Assembly (NCBI GenBank): GCA_963377175.1
Contig: CAUJNA010003789.1
Coordinates: 275,266 to 339,265 of the forward strand
DNA: 64,000 nucleotides
Source of the DNA: Effrenium voratum
Taxonomy: Eukaryota; Sar; Dinophyceae; Suessiales; Symbiodiniaceae
Reading direction: 5' to 3'
A model generated the notes under the pieces. That model had not been told where the DNA came from and did no database searches. It worked only from the letters and a program-made list of their open reading frames with translations. This document shows, piece after piece, positions 52,456-62,989 of this stretch. The translations under genes and the position numbers were made by a program. How positions within the stretch are numbered: position 1 is the stretch's first letter; each line of letters begins with the position of its first letter.

Positions 52456-52538
52456 AGGCGATGCGGAAGGAGGCGTTTTTTGAGGCGGAAGCGGCGGAGA
52501 CAATGCTGTGCACATTCGACTCGGTCCCCCAGCGATTG
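52456..52538 (+). CDS. Candidate exon ending at element A7
   Basis: Frame AEAMRKEAFFEAEAAETMLC then TFDSVPQRL with high G/C third positions, ending CGATTG|GCGCCA at A7. The GC donor has the same form as at 36035. Joining to the AG of A7 gives ASSP and a stop, so this could be a C-terminus. Acidic helix; no family recognised. Confidence 0.45.
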
Positions 52539-52641
52539 GCGCCAACTTTTACCGTTCCTTTTTTGGGGGAGGGTTCCCCTACTAAAATAGGCTGCAGGAA
52601 AAAAGGCGCCCTTATTCTAACCTCTCTACTGGAGGACCTAG
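52524..52641 (+). mobile_element. A-family element (A7)
   Basis: GTCCCCCAGCGATTGGCGCC at the left, GGTTCCCCTACTAAAATAGG inside, CTACTGGAGGACCTAG at the right. Confidence 0.8.
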
Positions 52642-53571
52642 GCAAGCTCCCCCTGATTCGTGGTTTGGATTTGGAGTCGAACCTGGCTTTTGTGGAGGGT
52701 AAATAGGAAACCACCCCCAAACCACCAATGCCAAACCACCAATGCCAAACCACCAATAACCACCGATTAGAGGGAAGCGGTTTCATCCCTAACCACCGCC
52801 AATTAAACCACGAATAGCTACCAGTTCGAGGGAGCTACCAACATTGGATCCATTGAGAACCTTACGTCAGATTCTTGGGCAGTGAAGGTTCCGCAGTGAC
52901 TCACGACTTCGGATCTTTCACTCAAAGCCCAAAACCGGCTGAACTCCTACAAGGATGAAGCAACCACTTGAAGCGTCATCGATTGTCATTGGAATTGACG
53001 TCAAGCGAATGGGAGCTTTTTTGGCCAGGGGCACCACCAGAGCACCGAAAAGCCCCCGCGACGTTTGGCCAAACTGGCGGGCCTGGGGCTTGCTGCTTTC
53101 CGAGGATTCCTTTTTCGGCGGCGTGGGTGAAAGCCCCCGGTAGGGTAGGTGTCAAAATAGGGGGTCCCCAAACATGGGCGAGCTGAGAAAAGACAGCTCC
53201 CAAAGCTGCCATAAACTAGAGCACATCTCACGACATGTTGAGGTTCTCGACCCCCGTGCACTCATCGAACATTCATTTGGTTTGATTATATAAGGGGTCA
53301 TGAAGAGGGTTTTTGCAGAAACTGTTTGGTGCCCGTCTCTTTGCCACAATTGTTTCCATTTTTTGTACGCGCACCTCGGCAACGTGCGCTAGGTCTCGAA
53401 CTCCCTTCATTTGACACCAGCCCAATTGGCTACCTCTTACTTGGATCCCCAGTTTGCATTTTAAGCTTAGCTGGAAAGGGCTGGAATCCAAGCACGGTAA
53501 AAATTGGTCGGCGAAAGCTGCGGACCGTTGACCTCGAGGTTCTCGGCGTTTCGGGGCGGCGCTCGGCACAG
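52642..53571. other. No confident gene; CCACCAATGCCAAA repeats
   Basis: Three to four AACCACCAAT units at 52709-52762. Otherwise short overlapping frames. Confidence 0.45.
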
Positions 53572-53676
53572 GCTGATCTGCGGGGCTACGTGCGACAGCT
53601 GACCCAGCTGCGGCGGAAAGGGTGGCGAGAGCCGCTGGACGCTCGGCGAAGGGTTTTGGAGACATCGCCTGGATGA
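53572..53676 (+). CDS. Candidate terminal exon, weakly PPR-like
   Basis: Acceptor CGCTCGGCACAG; frame ADLRGYVRQLTQLRRKGWRE then PLDARRRVLETSPG and TGA. The first helix (GYVRQLTQLRRKGWREPLDA) has the rhythm of a PPR helix A plus G-W-x-x-x-L-D turn, but key small residues are missing, so this is tentative. Confidence 0.4.
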   Translation, partial: ADLRGYVRQLTQLRRKGWREPLDARRRVLETSPG

Positions 53677-53697
53677 GATGCCTGCCGCTTTCACTTT

Positions 53698-53811
53698 AAC
53701 CCCGGATTAATAAACCCCTGGTTGATTAATAGGGGGGTGTCCCCTTTTTGTGGGGATTCAGAACACCCCCCTAATAATGGGACGGGTTTATTATTCCTGG
53801 GTCAACATTAG
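53698..53811. mobile_element. D-family element (D3)
   Basis: CCCCGGATTAATAAACCCCT, GGTTGATTAATAGGGGGGTG, and right end CCTGGGTCAACATTA. The left terminal TAATGTTGA is replaced by TTTAA. Confidence 0.7.
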
Positions 53812-53998
53812 GGGAAAGGCAAAATGGGATTGGCCGCCACTACTCTGCTTGCCCTGGTGAGAGGAGTTTAGCGAAGACAGTTCGAACGTGCAAGGGTTCC
53901 GGGATGGCCAATTCCTCCTTCGACTGAATTTCTCCAATTCAAAGCAACAACGGAGAGTCCCTATTGTTCCCTGCCCATTGGACAGCTTGGGGGGCATT

Positions 53999-54048
53999 AG
54001 TTGTTTGTTTGTTTGTTTGTTTGTTTGTTTTTTGTTTGTGTGTGTGTT
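53999..54048. repeat. (GTTT)n / (TGTG)n microsatellite
   Basis: Seven GTTT units from about 54000, then TTTGTGTGTGTGTTTT. Confidence 0.95.
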
Positions 54049-55354
54049 TTTCCGGGCGAATTCAAGCCGCAAAGCAGCCGCGCCGGCAGCAAACAGGGTA
54101 GAGATCAGCCGAGGGGCGACGGCAAACGGGCGCTGTTGGCGTTTAGTTTCTGTTCAAAGGCTGGTAGGGGACTGCGTGAGGGACACTTTGCCAGCCAGAG
54201 TTGGTTTGTGTTGCGAGCAGCGGTTTGTTCAAGGGCTCAAGGCTGTTCGACCTTTCACAGTCAGCAGCAGTGGGACGCAATCTTTGGGGCATCTGAGAAG
54301 TCCAATGTCTAATGTGGCATTCACTTGGCAACAGCTGACTCCCTAAAGCAATTAGACAAGCCAGGGTGAATCACAGGATTTTCCACTTATTCGCGACTTG
54401 CAAAAGTGGGAACAACCACAGCTGACTGGAAGACACAGGAAGAAGCCAGGGCCAGCTGGTGTCACGCCAGCTGTGTATTTCTTGTTATCCACGGAAAAGT
54501 GCGGCCAAATTCAAGCGCAGTTCTGCCTCTTGTGCTTCATGTCATCGGGCAAATCAGAGGCTGTGGCGAAAACGATCCTATCCAAAATGAAGGCGCTTCC
54601 CTGGAAATTCCTGGCAGCTCTGGTACTTTGCCCAGATCCATAGCTTTCTTTGCAAGCTTTCCCATGCCGGACGGATACCTCCAAATGAGATTTCCCAAAG
54701 GAAAACCCGATTTGACCGCCCCACTCCACGCCTGCATTATCCTGCATTTTCCACTTTGTGAGCTTGGATTATTTTGGGCGGAACTCTCAGGATCTGAGCT
54801 TGGTTGCATGGGACCACTTTGTGCGCCAGCAACACCCTGACGTACAGACATTCCATTCAAGCTTTGTGTTCCAAAGATCCAGCTCCTGAAGATCTACAGG
54901 AGCTGTTTGAGAAGCCTCTCGATATCTGCTGCGTTGCCAGATTTCTCCTTAGCAAGAACGTCCTGGGTTTCCCATTTATTGACGTCCATTTGAAATGAAT
55001 CTGCTGGTGCCATTTTCAAACCTACTACTCCCTAAGGCGCACAAATCAAATCCAGTAGTTTCAAGTTTCCACAGGAAACCAGTCAGCTTTGCCGGGTGCT
55101 GCGTGATACTGTCTTTTTGGGAGCCCCTGTTCTTAGCCCATGGTGTACTCCCCATGGGAGAAACAGAAGTGTTGATCAGATTCTGCTTCATAGCCAAGTG
55201 GAACAGCAGGGGGGCCGTTCGCGCTTCCAACTCCAAACCAGACTGGTGTTTCCCCATGCTACCGACTTTGGGGCTCAAAAAAATGGGTTGATCAGAAAGA
55301 GGTCCCAACATTTGGGTCTGCGGGTTATTGCAACCTTGGGGTTGATTGAAGCAG
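54049..55354. other. No confident gene
   Basis: The plus frames 54406-54840 and 55096-55683 are long but show no coding bias up to B4. Confidence 0.35.
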
Positions 55355-55471
55355 CCTGGATCGCCAAGTTGCGAAAAGGCTTTTTTTTCAGTCACTGTTG
55401 CGATCGTTCTTTGGGGGTTTTCAGTGCAAACGAAAAAGAAAAAAAAAAAAACACGCCACTGGCGATCCAGG
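55355..55471 (+). mobile_element. B-family element (B4), directly before an exon
   Basis: CCTGGATCGCCAAGTTGCG at the left, TTTTTTCAGTCACTGTTGCG, an A-run, and CACTGGCGATCCAGG at the right. As a GA-AG intron it would run 55359-55470. Confidence 0.8.
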
Positions 55472-55618
55472 AGGTTTCTCTTTGGGCGCTCGCCCCATCT
55501 CTCCGCTTGGCACCTGAGGGGCTGCTGGCGCAACTGCCCTCCACTGAGGCGACGGCCCGGCGCTGTTCGCGGATGGCGGATCGGGACGGCGGGGCGGGTC
55601 GGATGTTCCTTTGGCTAG
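55471..55618 (+). CDS. Candidate exon between B4 and A8
   Basis: From the CCAG of B4 to the CTAG|GTGCCC of A8 one frame stays open with biased third positions: EVSLWALAPSLRLAPEGLLA then QLPSTEATARRCSRMADRDG and GAGRMFLWL. Both ends coincide with mobile elements. Upstream coding is not found in the matching phase, so the 5' junction is uncertain. Product unknown. Confidence 0.5.
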
Positions 55619-55737
55619 GTGCCCCAGCTAGGTGCCCTTTCATCGTTTCTTTTTTGGTTGGGAGGGTTCCCCTACTCAAATAGACTAGAGAAAAAAAGTT
55701 GGTACCCTTATTCTAACCTCTCTACTGGAGGACCTAG
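55619..55737 (+). mobile_element. A-family element (A8)
   Basis: GTGCCCCAGCTAGGTGCCCT at the left (two CTAG|GTGCCC in tandem), GGTTCCCCTACTCAAATAGA inside, CTACTGGAGGACCTAG at the right. Confidence 0.8.
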
Positions 55738-56984
55738 CTTTGGGTTTCCCTTTTTGGTAGAAACGGTTTGGTTTTGCCTAAGTGAGGTCGCCCCAAAGGA
55801 AAGCGAACGGACGTTGAGATTTGTTCGATGGTTCCATTCCCGCCAACTTTGGCAGCAGGAACCTCTTGCCTGAACGGGATTTTTCGGGGACTTTTACCCA
55901 GTTGCCCAGTGCTCTTTTTAAACCTTTTTTTTTGGAAGGGTTCCCCTTTAAAGTCAACCAACCAAAAATGGGTGCCTTTTTTTCCCATGGAAATCCACTG
56001 GGCATCTTAATTTAGGATCGCCAGAAGATATGCATGCCGCGGGGTTTAATTACTTGGTTCCCCCCGAATTCGTTTTGTCGTGATGAGGCTTCGACTTCTT
56101 GAGGCGTTCGGAGGAATCGGCGCTAGCTTCCGTTTTGAGACTCATGAATTGGCCCTTGCCCAAAGCAAGAAATTGCGATTGTACCCTTGTCTCACGCAGT
56201 TTGTTGTCCAAGGTGCCGCTTGTTGCTTGCTTCTTCCCTTTTCCATGTTTCCTCTGAGATTTCGTTCGGTAACAAAGGCAGAGCCCCTTGATCTACAAGG
56301 TGGCACGTCCAGGTGCTGTACTTTTGCCAGGTGTTCTGGAAGCTGACCGTCTCTAGTTGTCTTTCGCGGCTAAGGTTGGTTGTCCCATCCCAGACCTTGA
56401 TGGCCAGTTGGAGATCCCTGTAAAAGAGGCTCCACATGGAAGGGACCCTTGATTCAACCCGCAAGGGACCCAAGTGCACTTCAGGATCCCGATGTGATTT
56501 TTGGAGGGCACCCGGTTCAACTTGGTTTCGAGGGAAGCCGAAAAGGACAGGTCCCCCTGTTTTGACACCTAACCTACCCCATCCATGGTCGGCATGTACG
56601 AGAGCACCAGAAGGACACCAACCAGTTTAGGGGACGGTTTCCGTGTTAGGCGAGCCTTTTTCGACATGTTGGCGGGGTTTCAGGGGCCAGGCGTTGTTTC
56701 GTTGGCTTTTTCTCGGGGACCCCCCTACAATACAATAGATTCCGGGTTTGCTTTTGGTTTCCCTTTACCAACATGTTCGGGTGTACTCCAACAACAGACG
56801 GGTTAACGTTTTTCTTCTGGTTCACCTTGTCCGCCATGTTTTCTAGATTTTGGGGATAGGACCAACTCCAAACAAAAAGCTAACCCCGCGGAAGAAACAC
56901 ATCGACCTCCAACTAAATTGAAGTACCACCTCCAAAGCAACAACCGGACGCGCCCCCCCCCCAAAAAAAAAGAAGAAGCAAAAA
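55738..56984. other. No confident gene
   Basis: Short frames only; C-run at 56955-56962 and A-run just before the AAT array. Confidence 0.45.
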
Positions 56985-57222
56985 ACAACAACAATAATGA
57001 TAATAATAGTAATACTAATAATAATAATACTACTACTACTAATAATAATAATTAATAATAACAATAATAATAATCATGATACTAATAATAATAATAATGA
57101 TAATAATAATGATAATAATAATAATAATGATAATTAATAATAATAATAGTAATACTAATAATACTACTAATAATAATAATAGTAATAATAATAGTAATAG
57201 TAATAATAGTAATAGTAAACGC

Positions 57223-57254
<32 letters not shown>

Positions 57255-57553
57255 GAGCCATAATAATAATCATAATATTAATAGTATTAATAATAATAAT
57301 AACAATAATAATAACAATAATAATAACAATAATAATAATAATGATAATAATAATAATCATAATAATAATCATAATCATAACAATAATAATAACAATAATA
57401 ATAATAGCAATAATAATAATAGCAATAATAATAATAATAATAATACTACTACTACTACTAATAATAATAATTAATAATAACAATAATAACAATCATGATA
57501 CTAATAATAATAATGATAATAATAATGATAACAATAATAATAATGATAATTAA

Positions 57554-57585
<32 letters not shown>

Positions 57586-57644
57586 CTACTAATAATCATA
57601 ATAGTAATAATAATAGTAATAGTAATAATAGTAATAGTAAACGC

Positions 57645-57678
<34 letters not shown>

Positions 57679-57777
57679 GGAACCATAATACTAATCATAA
57701 TATTAATAATATTAATAATAATAATAACAATAATAATAACAACAACAATAATAATAATAATAATCATAATAATAATC

Positions 57778-57835
<58 letters not shown>

Positions 57836-57966
57836 CAATAATAATAATATCAAAAATATTAATAATAACAATAATAATAATCATAATATTAATAATAATA
57901 ATAATACTAATACTAACAATAATAATAACAATAATAATAATACTAATAATACTATTAATAATAATA
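56985..57966. repeat. AAT array with a 420-bp higher-order repeat
   Basis: (AAT)n with interruptions such as CATGATACT, AATAGTAAACGCAAT and CATAATATTAATA, which recur about 420 bp apart (57075/57494; 57217/57639). The N- and I-rich ORFs are artefacts. Confidence 0.95.
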
Positions 57967-58216
57967 AAGCATACAAATGGCTGTGGGTCAAAACCAATGG
58001 TACCACTTTGGGGTAGGTGCACCACCCATTTTAGTCTATAGTGGGGATTGGGATGTTCACTGGGGGTACGATTCGGATTTTGATCCATGGCCAAATTAAC
58101 CACAAAAAGCACGAAACGACCGCGGCGCCACCCAACCTCCCCCCCTCCCCCCCCGAGAAAAAAAAGGAAACAAAAACCAACACGAGACGACCGCAAAAAA
58201 ACAGCGACTTCGGCAG
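57967..58216. repeat. O-element relic and C-rich pre-exon tract
   Basis: GGCTGTGGGTCAAAACC (57980) and TTTTGATCCATGGCC (58077) resemble the O arm. C-rich 58130-58160 precedes the PPR exon. Confidence 0.5.
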
Positions 58217-58376
58217 GTGCGGCCCAACGTCATCTGCTTCGGCGCCGCCCTGCCCGGCGCCGCCGGGCGCTGGCGGTGCTGCTGGCAGCTGCTGCGGGAG
58301 CTGCGGGGCCGGCTGCTGGAGCCCAGCGACGTGGCGCGGGGCCCAGGGCTGAGACGGGCGGCGGAGACGGGCGGAG
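58217..58376 (+). CDS. PPR-motif exon
   Basis: Acceptor CGACTTCGGCAG, donor GCGGAG|GTGTCC, 160 nt, nearly every third position G/C. It encodes VRPNVICFGAALPGAAGRWR then CCWQLLRELRGRLLEPSDVA. This fits a pentatricopeptide repeat: x-P-N-V-I-x-[FY]-x-A-A-[IL] for helix A, G-R-W turn, then L-L-x-E-L for helix B and L-E-P. PPR proteins act in organellar RNA processing by sequence-specific binding. The downstream part (GPGLRRAAETGG) is not repeat-like. It is preceded by C-rich DNA and followed by a unit of the B/K tandem repeat. Confidence 0.65.
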
Positions 58377-58544
58377 GTGTCCGGTTTGGCTCATCCAATG
58401 ACCCCTGGCACCCATTTGGGGATTGGTTTGAAGTGAAGCCAAGAAAGTTGGGGCAGTGGGAAGTTAGGGTGTCCTCCAGGATCGCCAGTTGCGTTTTCGC
58501 TTTTTCCCCCAACAGCTGAAAGCTTTGGGGTCTCAGCCCAGATG

Positions 58545-59250
58545 GTTCCACCAGGGTTCCACCAGGGGTTCCACCAGGGTTTTGCCAGGGTTCCCCCCCA
58601 ATGTTCCACCAGGGTTCCACCAGGGTTCCACCAGGGGTTCCACCAGGGTTCCACCAGGGTTCCACCAGGTTCTGCAAGGGCGGGGTGGTCTGGGGTGGTT
58701 TGAGGTAAGGTTCCACGAGGGTTCCACCAGGGTGAGGTAGCGTTCCACGAGGGTTCACCAGGGCGGGTGGTCCGGGTGGTTTCCACCAGGTTTCCGCCAG
58801 AATTCTGCCAGGGTTTCACCAGGTTCTGCGAGGGCTGCAGGGTGGTCCGAGGTGGTTCGAGGTAAGGTTCCACGAGGGTTCCACCAGGTTTCCACCAGGG
58901 TTCCACCAGCCCCAGGGTTCCAATTTCTTCGGCGTGGTCCGGGGAAGGTTCCACGAGGGTACCAGGGTTTCACCAGGGTTCCACCCAGCGGTCCGGGCTG
59001 GTTTGAGGTAATGTTCCATGAGAATTCCACAAGAATTCCACCATGTTTTCCAAGGTAATGTTCCATTCCAGCACGGTTCTAGCAGGGTCCCACGAGGTTC
59101 TGCCAGGGCTGCGCGGGGTGGTTTGAGGTAAGGTTGTATGAGGGTTTCAGGGTTCCACAAGATTCTGCGAGGGCTGCCCTGAGGTTTCACAGGGGCTACA
59201 AAGCTTTGCAAGGATTCCACACGGGTTCCACAAGGCTCCACAATGCTCCA
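58545..59250. repeat. 11-bp minisatellite in C4
   Basis: GGGTTCCACCA units, best preserved at 58545-58680, degenerate afterwards. Same unit as in C1. Confidence 0.9.
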
Positions 59251-59594
59251 CCAAGGGTGTGTCGTGCGCCCGTCGTCTGAAAAGCCATCGGATCAAGATC
59301 GCTTTGCTCATGGGCGGAACACTAAGCAAAACCGAAATCAATGGCTTTTAGCACACTTTCACTGTTTTGTGACTTGCTCACTTGCTCAGGCAAATGTTGG
59401 CTTTGTGGCAAATCAGATCACGTCGCTGCGGAACTCACGGTGCAGCAGAGTAAATGCTTGGCATTGCTGCTTGGTGGGCTTTGGGTTCCAAGAATTCCAC
59501 GAGGCTGCGAGGGCTATGAGGTCAGAAGGTTTCCACCCAATTCTGCAAAAGTATGGGGCAGCCCTGAGGAAAGGTTCCAGCAAAGTTTGTTTGG

Positions 59595-60020
59595 GCCCGA
59601 TCGGCCCCAATTGCGCCATCGCGCCCCGATCGGGGCCGTCGGGCCCCGTCAATTGTACCAAGCTGGCATCGCCTAGTTTTGCTATAGATACAGTTGCAAT
59701 CCGCATACTAAGGAAAACCGGCGTTGAGCTATAATATGGGTGGCTGGGGTTGCGCCACGGGACGATCGGGGCCCGATTGCGCCGTCGGGCCCGATTGCAC
59801 CGTCGGGCCCCGATCGGGCCCCGATTGCACCGTCGGGCCCCGTCAATTGTACCAAGCTGTTAGGCGATGCTATAGATACAGTTGCAATCCGCATGCTAAG
59901 GAAAACTGGCGTTGAGCTATAATATATGGGTGGCTGGGGTTGCACCGCGGGACGATCGCCGATCGGGCCCCGATTGCACCGTCGGGCCCCGATCGGGCCC
60001 GATTGCACCGTCGGGCCATC
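59595..60020. repeat. CGGGCCCCGAT minisatellite in C4
   Basis: 11-bp CGGGCCCCGAT and 8-bp TGCACCGT blocks in three clusters separated by the duplicated GATACAGTTGCAATCC block. Confidence 0.85.
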
Positions 60021-60290
60021 CTCAGCAACACCGGCGGTAAGGATGGTCCCGGGGCGTTCCGCGAGGATTCAGGGAGGGTGTGGTGCTGTTGGGGATATCG
60101 CCCGAGCTTATTCCCCCATGCACTCAAAACCCCCAAAACCGATCGCAACGGTGACTGAGAAAAGCGATCGCAACTTGGCTATCTAGGCTGTTTGGTTTGG
60201 CTCATCCAAGGGGCCCCTGGCACCCATTTGGGAGTTGGTTTGAAGTCTTGACGCCAAACAAGTTGGGGCAGGGGGAAGTTAGGGTGTCCT

Positions 60291-60400
60291 CCTGGATCGC
60301 CAGTGGCGGTTTCGCTTCTTCTTTTTTCCCTACGCACTGAAAATCTTTAGAACCGATCGCAACAGTGACTGAGAAAAGCGATGGCAACTTGGCTATCTAG
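60291..60400 (-). mobile_element. B-family element, reverse orientation (B6)
   Basis: CCTGGATCGCCAGTGGCGG at the left, GATCGCAACAGTGACTGAGA inside, GGCAACTTGGCTATCTAG at the right. Confidence 0.85.
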
Positions 60401-60462
60401 GCTGTTTGGTTTGCTTTGAAGTGAAGCCAAGAAAGTTGGGGCAGGGGGGATTTTAGGGTGTC

Positions 60463-60570
60463 CTCCACAATCGCCAGTTGCGTTTTCGTTTTTTCCCCCT
60501 ATGCACTGAAAACCTCAAAAACGGGATCGCAACAGTGACGGAGAAAAGCGATGGCAACTTGGCTATCTAG
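60463..60570 (-). mobile_element. B-family element, reverse orientation (B7)
   Basis: CCACAATCGCCAGTTGCG at the left (mutated CCTGGATCG), TTTTTTCCCCCTATGCACTG inside, GGCTATCTAG at the right. It represents the empty-site version of B5. Confidence 0.85.
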
Positions 60571-60579
60571 GCTGTTTGG

Positions 60580-60720
60580 TTTGGCTCATCCAATGACCTT
60601 TAATAAAGTGAAGCCAAAGAAGTCGGGGCGGCGGGTGGGGGGATACCCTCAAAAAGACGAGACGCCCGTTTAGGACTCACCAAACATACGATCTGCGTTG
60701 AAACGTTGACCGCATGTGCC
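60580..60720 (+). repeat. K-family repeat
   Basis: GGCTCATCCAATGACC, GGGGGGATACCCTCAAAAAG, ACGAGACGCCCG and AGGACTCACCAAACATACG, as at 24501-24660. Confidence 0.6.
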
Positions 60721-61224
60721 GAAACGTTGACAACACTAGTCTGCTTATTTTATAGCTTTAGCTCACCGGTATTTGGGGGTAAAACAAGGTTTAAAGCGAT
60801 GATAAAGGTCCTTTACTTGGATCCAAGTCTTAATTGAACTTTTGGAATTATTGTAAGATTTGGGCTGGCCCTGGTAAACCCACTGCTTGAACCATTCACC
60901 AGGGCCATCTGTTTTCCCAAAAGGACACCTATGCCGGAAGGCTTTCGGATTGGGTAGGTTTGGCGCATCTTCTATTGGGGGAGTGTTAGGTTAGGAGGTT
61001 AGGAGGGCTTAGGCCTACACACGAACACGTATTGATGGTTGAGATTGGTTGGTCTGGAGTGATGCTCATCTTTAAATTGCATCAGCTTCCCTGCGGTTTG
61101 CTGGACTTTTTGGCGCCAAGGTGTCTTCTCTGCGGAAATGACCCAGAATTGGTTTATGGACCCCAACTGGCGCCGTTCCGAATATTCTGCATAGGTTTCT
61201 CGAATCAACGACTGAAAGCTGCAG
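60721..61224. other. No gene seen; J-type end
   Basis: CCCAAAAGGACACCTATGCC at 60916 matches the right end of J. Otherwise unremarkable. Confidence 0.45.
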
Positions 61225-61287
61225 TCCGTGTTCGAAGAGCCTCAGGTCTTCAATACTGCCATCTCCGCATGCGAGCGCCCTGGCCGA
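61225..61287 (+). CDS. PPR-motif exon
   Basis: Acceptor GAAAGCTGCAG and donor GGCCGA|GTCCCC enclose 21 codons: SVFEEPQVFNTAISACERPG then R. The segment VFNTAISACERPGR is the classic first helix and turn of dinoflagellate and plant PPR repeats (V-x-x-x-A-I-S-A-C-x-x-x-G-R). The frame stays open to 61353, so the donor is a choice. It is not in the frame of the longest overlapping ORF. Together with the exon at 58217 it suggests that the 3' part of the window belongs to a PPR gene. Confidence 0.65.
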
Positions 61288-62492
61288 GTCCCCTTAGAGC
61301 TCCAGCCAACTGGGACCACCTCAATCGCGTTTTTTTTGGTCCCTTGCAAAAAGTAAGGCTTTTGGGAAATATGTCAGAATTCCTAAACGTGATGCCGGGG
61401 TTGACTGTCAGGAAGCAATTTCAAGGAGAGGTGAAATTGAAATGCGAGAGTCCCAAGCATAGCAAAGAATAACGAGCTGTGTCCACCAAAGGCCCCTATT
61501 AACATGTATGACTATGTTTCCACAAAGGATGCTTAGGTTTCATAAATTATGCATGCCGGGCGGGGTTGGGGGGTGGGGGTGGGAGTCGAAGTGGATACGG
61601 GAGGCAATAACATCTTGCTATGGAGAGGATTGCTGAAATATGTCCTACATGTCCAACAACTGTTTGAGTTGTTTGATTTAAGTTTAATGGTGCCTTCAAC
61701 CGAAGCACATGTTCCGGCTACAATTGTGTCTTGAAACCGCAAGGTGTTTGCATTGGTTAAGAGGCTCTTTGGACCCTTTCGAGCTACGAGCGATTGGTTT
61801 CCGTTTGGTATCCCTCTTTCAAGACAGTTGCAAGGTCAGGAAGATCTTCAACATTCCATTTCTTGAGCAACCCCCCCTAAGATGTATCCAGATACCGGGT
61901 GCTTGATGTTCGAGGCATCAGACGCCTGGGTTTAAGTCTACCCTGGGGTTCCAAAAGCAAGAACGAGACCATAGGCAGAGGTGTCCCTTTTGGTCTTTTT
62001 GAAGATAAGGCGCTTATTTCAGTGTAGTGCTACCACGGTTTAGGGCGATTTTAAAAAGAGCTGGGACTCTTTGGGGCAGAATCGGACTTGTTGATGTTTT
62101 GGCCTTGGCAACCATAGTACCGGAAAGAACGCCTTGGACAGGTCTTTAGGGCGGAGTCCGAAATTACGCTAAAACTCAGGGTAGCTTCAATATGGACTAC
62201 ACTCCGAACAAATGGGCCAAGGTTTCACCGTAAGGGGCTGTTCGGGTCTTAAATGGTTTATTTGGGGCATCCCACGGCTTAAAGGGGTCCGCGACAATAT
62301 TAAAGCAAGCCTCTCTTGAGGCTCCACATCGGGTTGGTTCACGAAAGCAAATCAAAGAGTACCAGGGCGATTCCCGGAAGATGCGCCCAGACCGGGGGTT
62401 TCATCACATCCCCAAAACCACGGCAACAGCATCACACATCGGAGCTTTGTGAAGCCAAGTCCAAGAGGGGACGAGGCACGACAAGGGGGGAG
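61288..62492. other. No confident gene
   Basis: GGGTTGGGGGGTGGGGGTGGG at about 61563-61585 is G-rich. No other GC3-rich frame. Confidence 0.4.
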
Positions 62493-62752
62493 ATACTGTG
62501 GATGGTTGCGCAATTCATTTCACACCGTTCGGAAGCCCTGGTTTCTGATTCGATTCCTCAAATATCCGACAGACCTTATGGTTTCCTTCCCATGGCAACT
62601 CGTTTCGTGGTGCCATATGGCTATGAATGTTGAAATGGGACCCTTTGGTGGACATCATTTAGGTAGGGATTCATGTCCACCAGTCATTTTTGAGGTGGTC
62701 CCCTATCGAATTTATTGAACTTCATGGCCATATGGACTTCGCGTCCACAGTA
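62493..62752. mobile_element. E-family element, long form (E4, about 260 bp)
   Basis: ATACTGTGGATGGTTGCG at the left and CTTCGCGTCCACAGTA at the right. The interior has CTGGTTTCTGATTCGATTCC, GTTTCCTTCCCATGGCAACT and an extra hairpin part (GGTGGACATC... / GATTCATGTCCACC). Confidence 0.75.
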
Positions 62753-62887
62753 ATGTTGACCCCGGATCAATAAGCCTGTCATAGCCTGTCCCATTATTAG
62801 GGGGGTGTTCCCTCCAAAAGTGGTCTGAATCCCCACTAAAAGCGGACACCCCCTATTAATCAACCAGGGGTTTATGAATCAACATTA
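62751..62887. mobile_element. D-family TIR element, full length (D4)
   Basis: TAATGTTGACCCCGGATCAA at the left and GAATCAACATTA at the right; TAATGTTGA/TCAACATTA are the TIRs. The interior has ATTATTAGGGGGGTGTTCCC and GGACACCCCCTATTAATC. It shares its first TA with the last bases of E4. Confidence 0.8.
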
Positions 62888-62989
62888 CCCAAAAATCATG
62901 GGCTGATTCCTCTGTAAATACCAACCGACCTTCTGGTTTCCTTACCATGGCAACTGATTTCGTGGTGTCGGACGCGGATTTCGCGTCCA

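Larger units (their letters stand above)
58512..60110 (+). mobile_element. Composite element C4 nested in B5
   Basis: Left ACAGCTGAAAGCTTTGGGGT, right GTGCTGTTGGGGATATCGCC then CGAGCTTA. Flanked by TTCCCCCA at 58504-58511 and 60111-60118, an apparent 8-bp target-site duplication. Interior: 11-bp GGGTTCCACCA array (58545-59250), a unique block shared with C1 (59262-59560), then CGGGCCCCGAT arrays with a block duplicated about 192 bp apart (59676 and 59868, GATACAGTTGCAATCCGCAT). No transposase frame. Confidence 0.8.
58480..60186 (-). mobile_element. B element in reverse orientation, split by C4 (B5)
   Basis: Left part GATCGCCAGTTGCGTTTTCG to TTTTTCCCCCA (58511); right part TGCACTCAAAACCCCCAAAA to GGCTATCTAG (60186). 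The neighbouring intact copies show the same two parts directly joined. Confidence 0.8.
58380..60600 (+). repeat. Tandem unit (K spacer plus B element), three copies
   Basis: The spacer GGTTTGGCTCATCCAATGAC...GTGAAGCCAAGAAAGTTGGG...TTAGGGTGTCCTCC precedes each inverted B element at 58480, 60291 and 60463, and GGCTGTTTGGTTTGGCTC follows each. The first unit is interrupted by C4. Without C4 the unit is about 165-220 bp. Confidence 0.8.
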
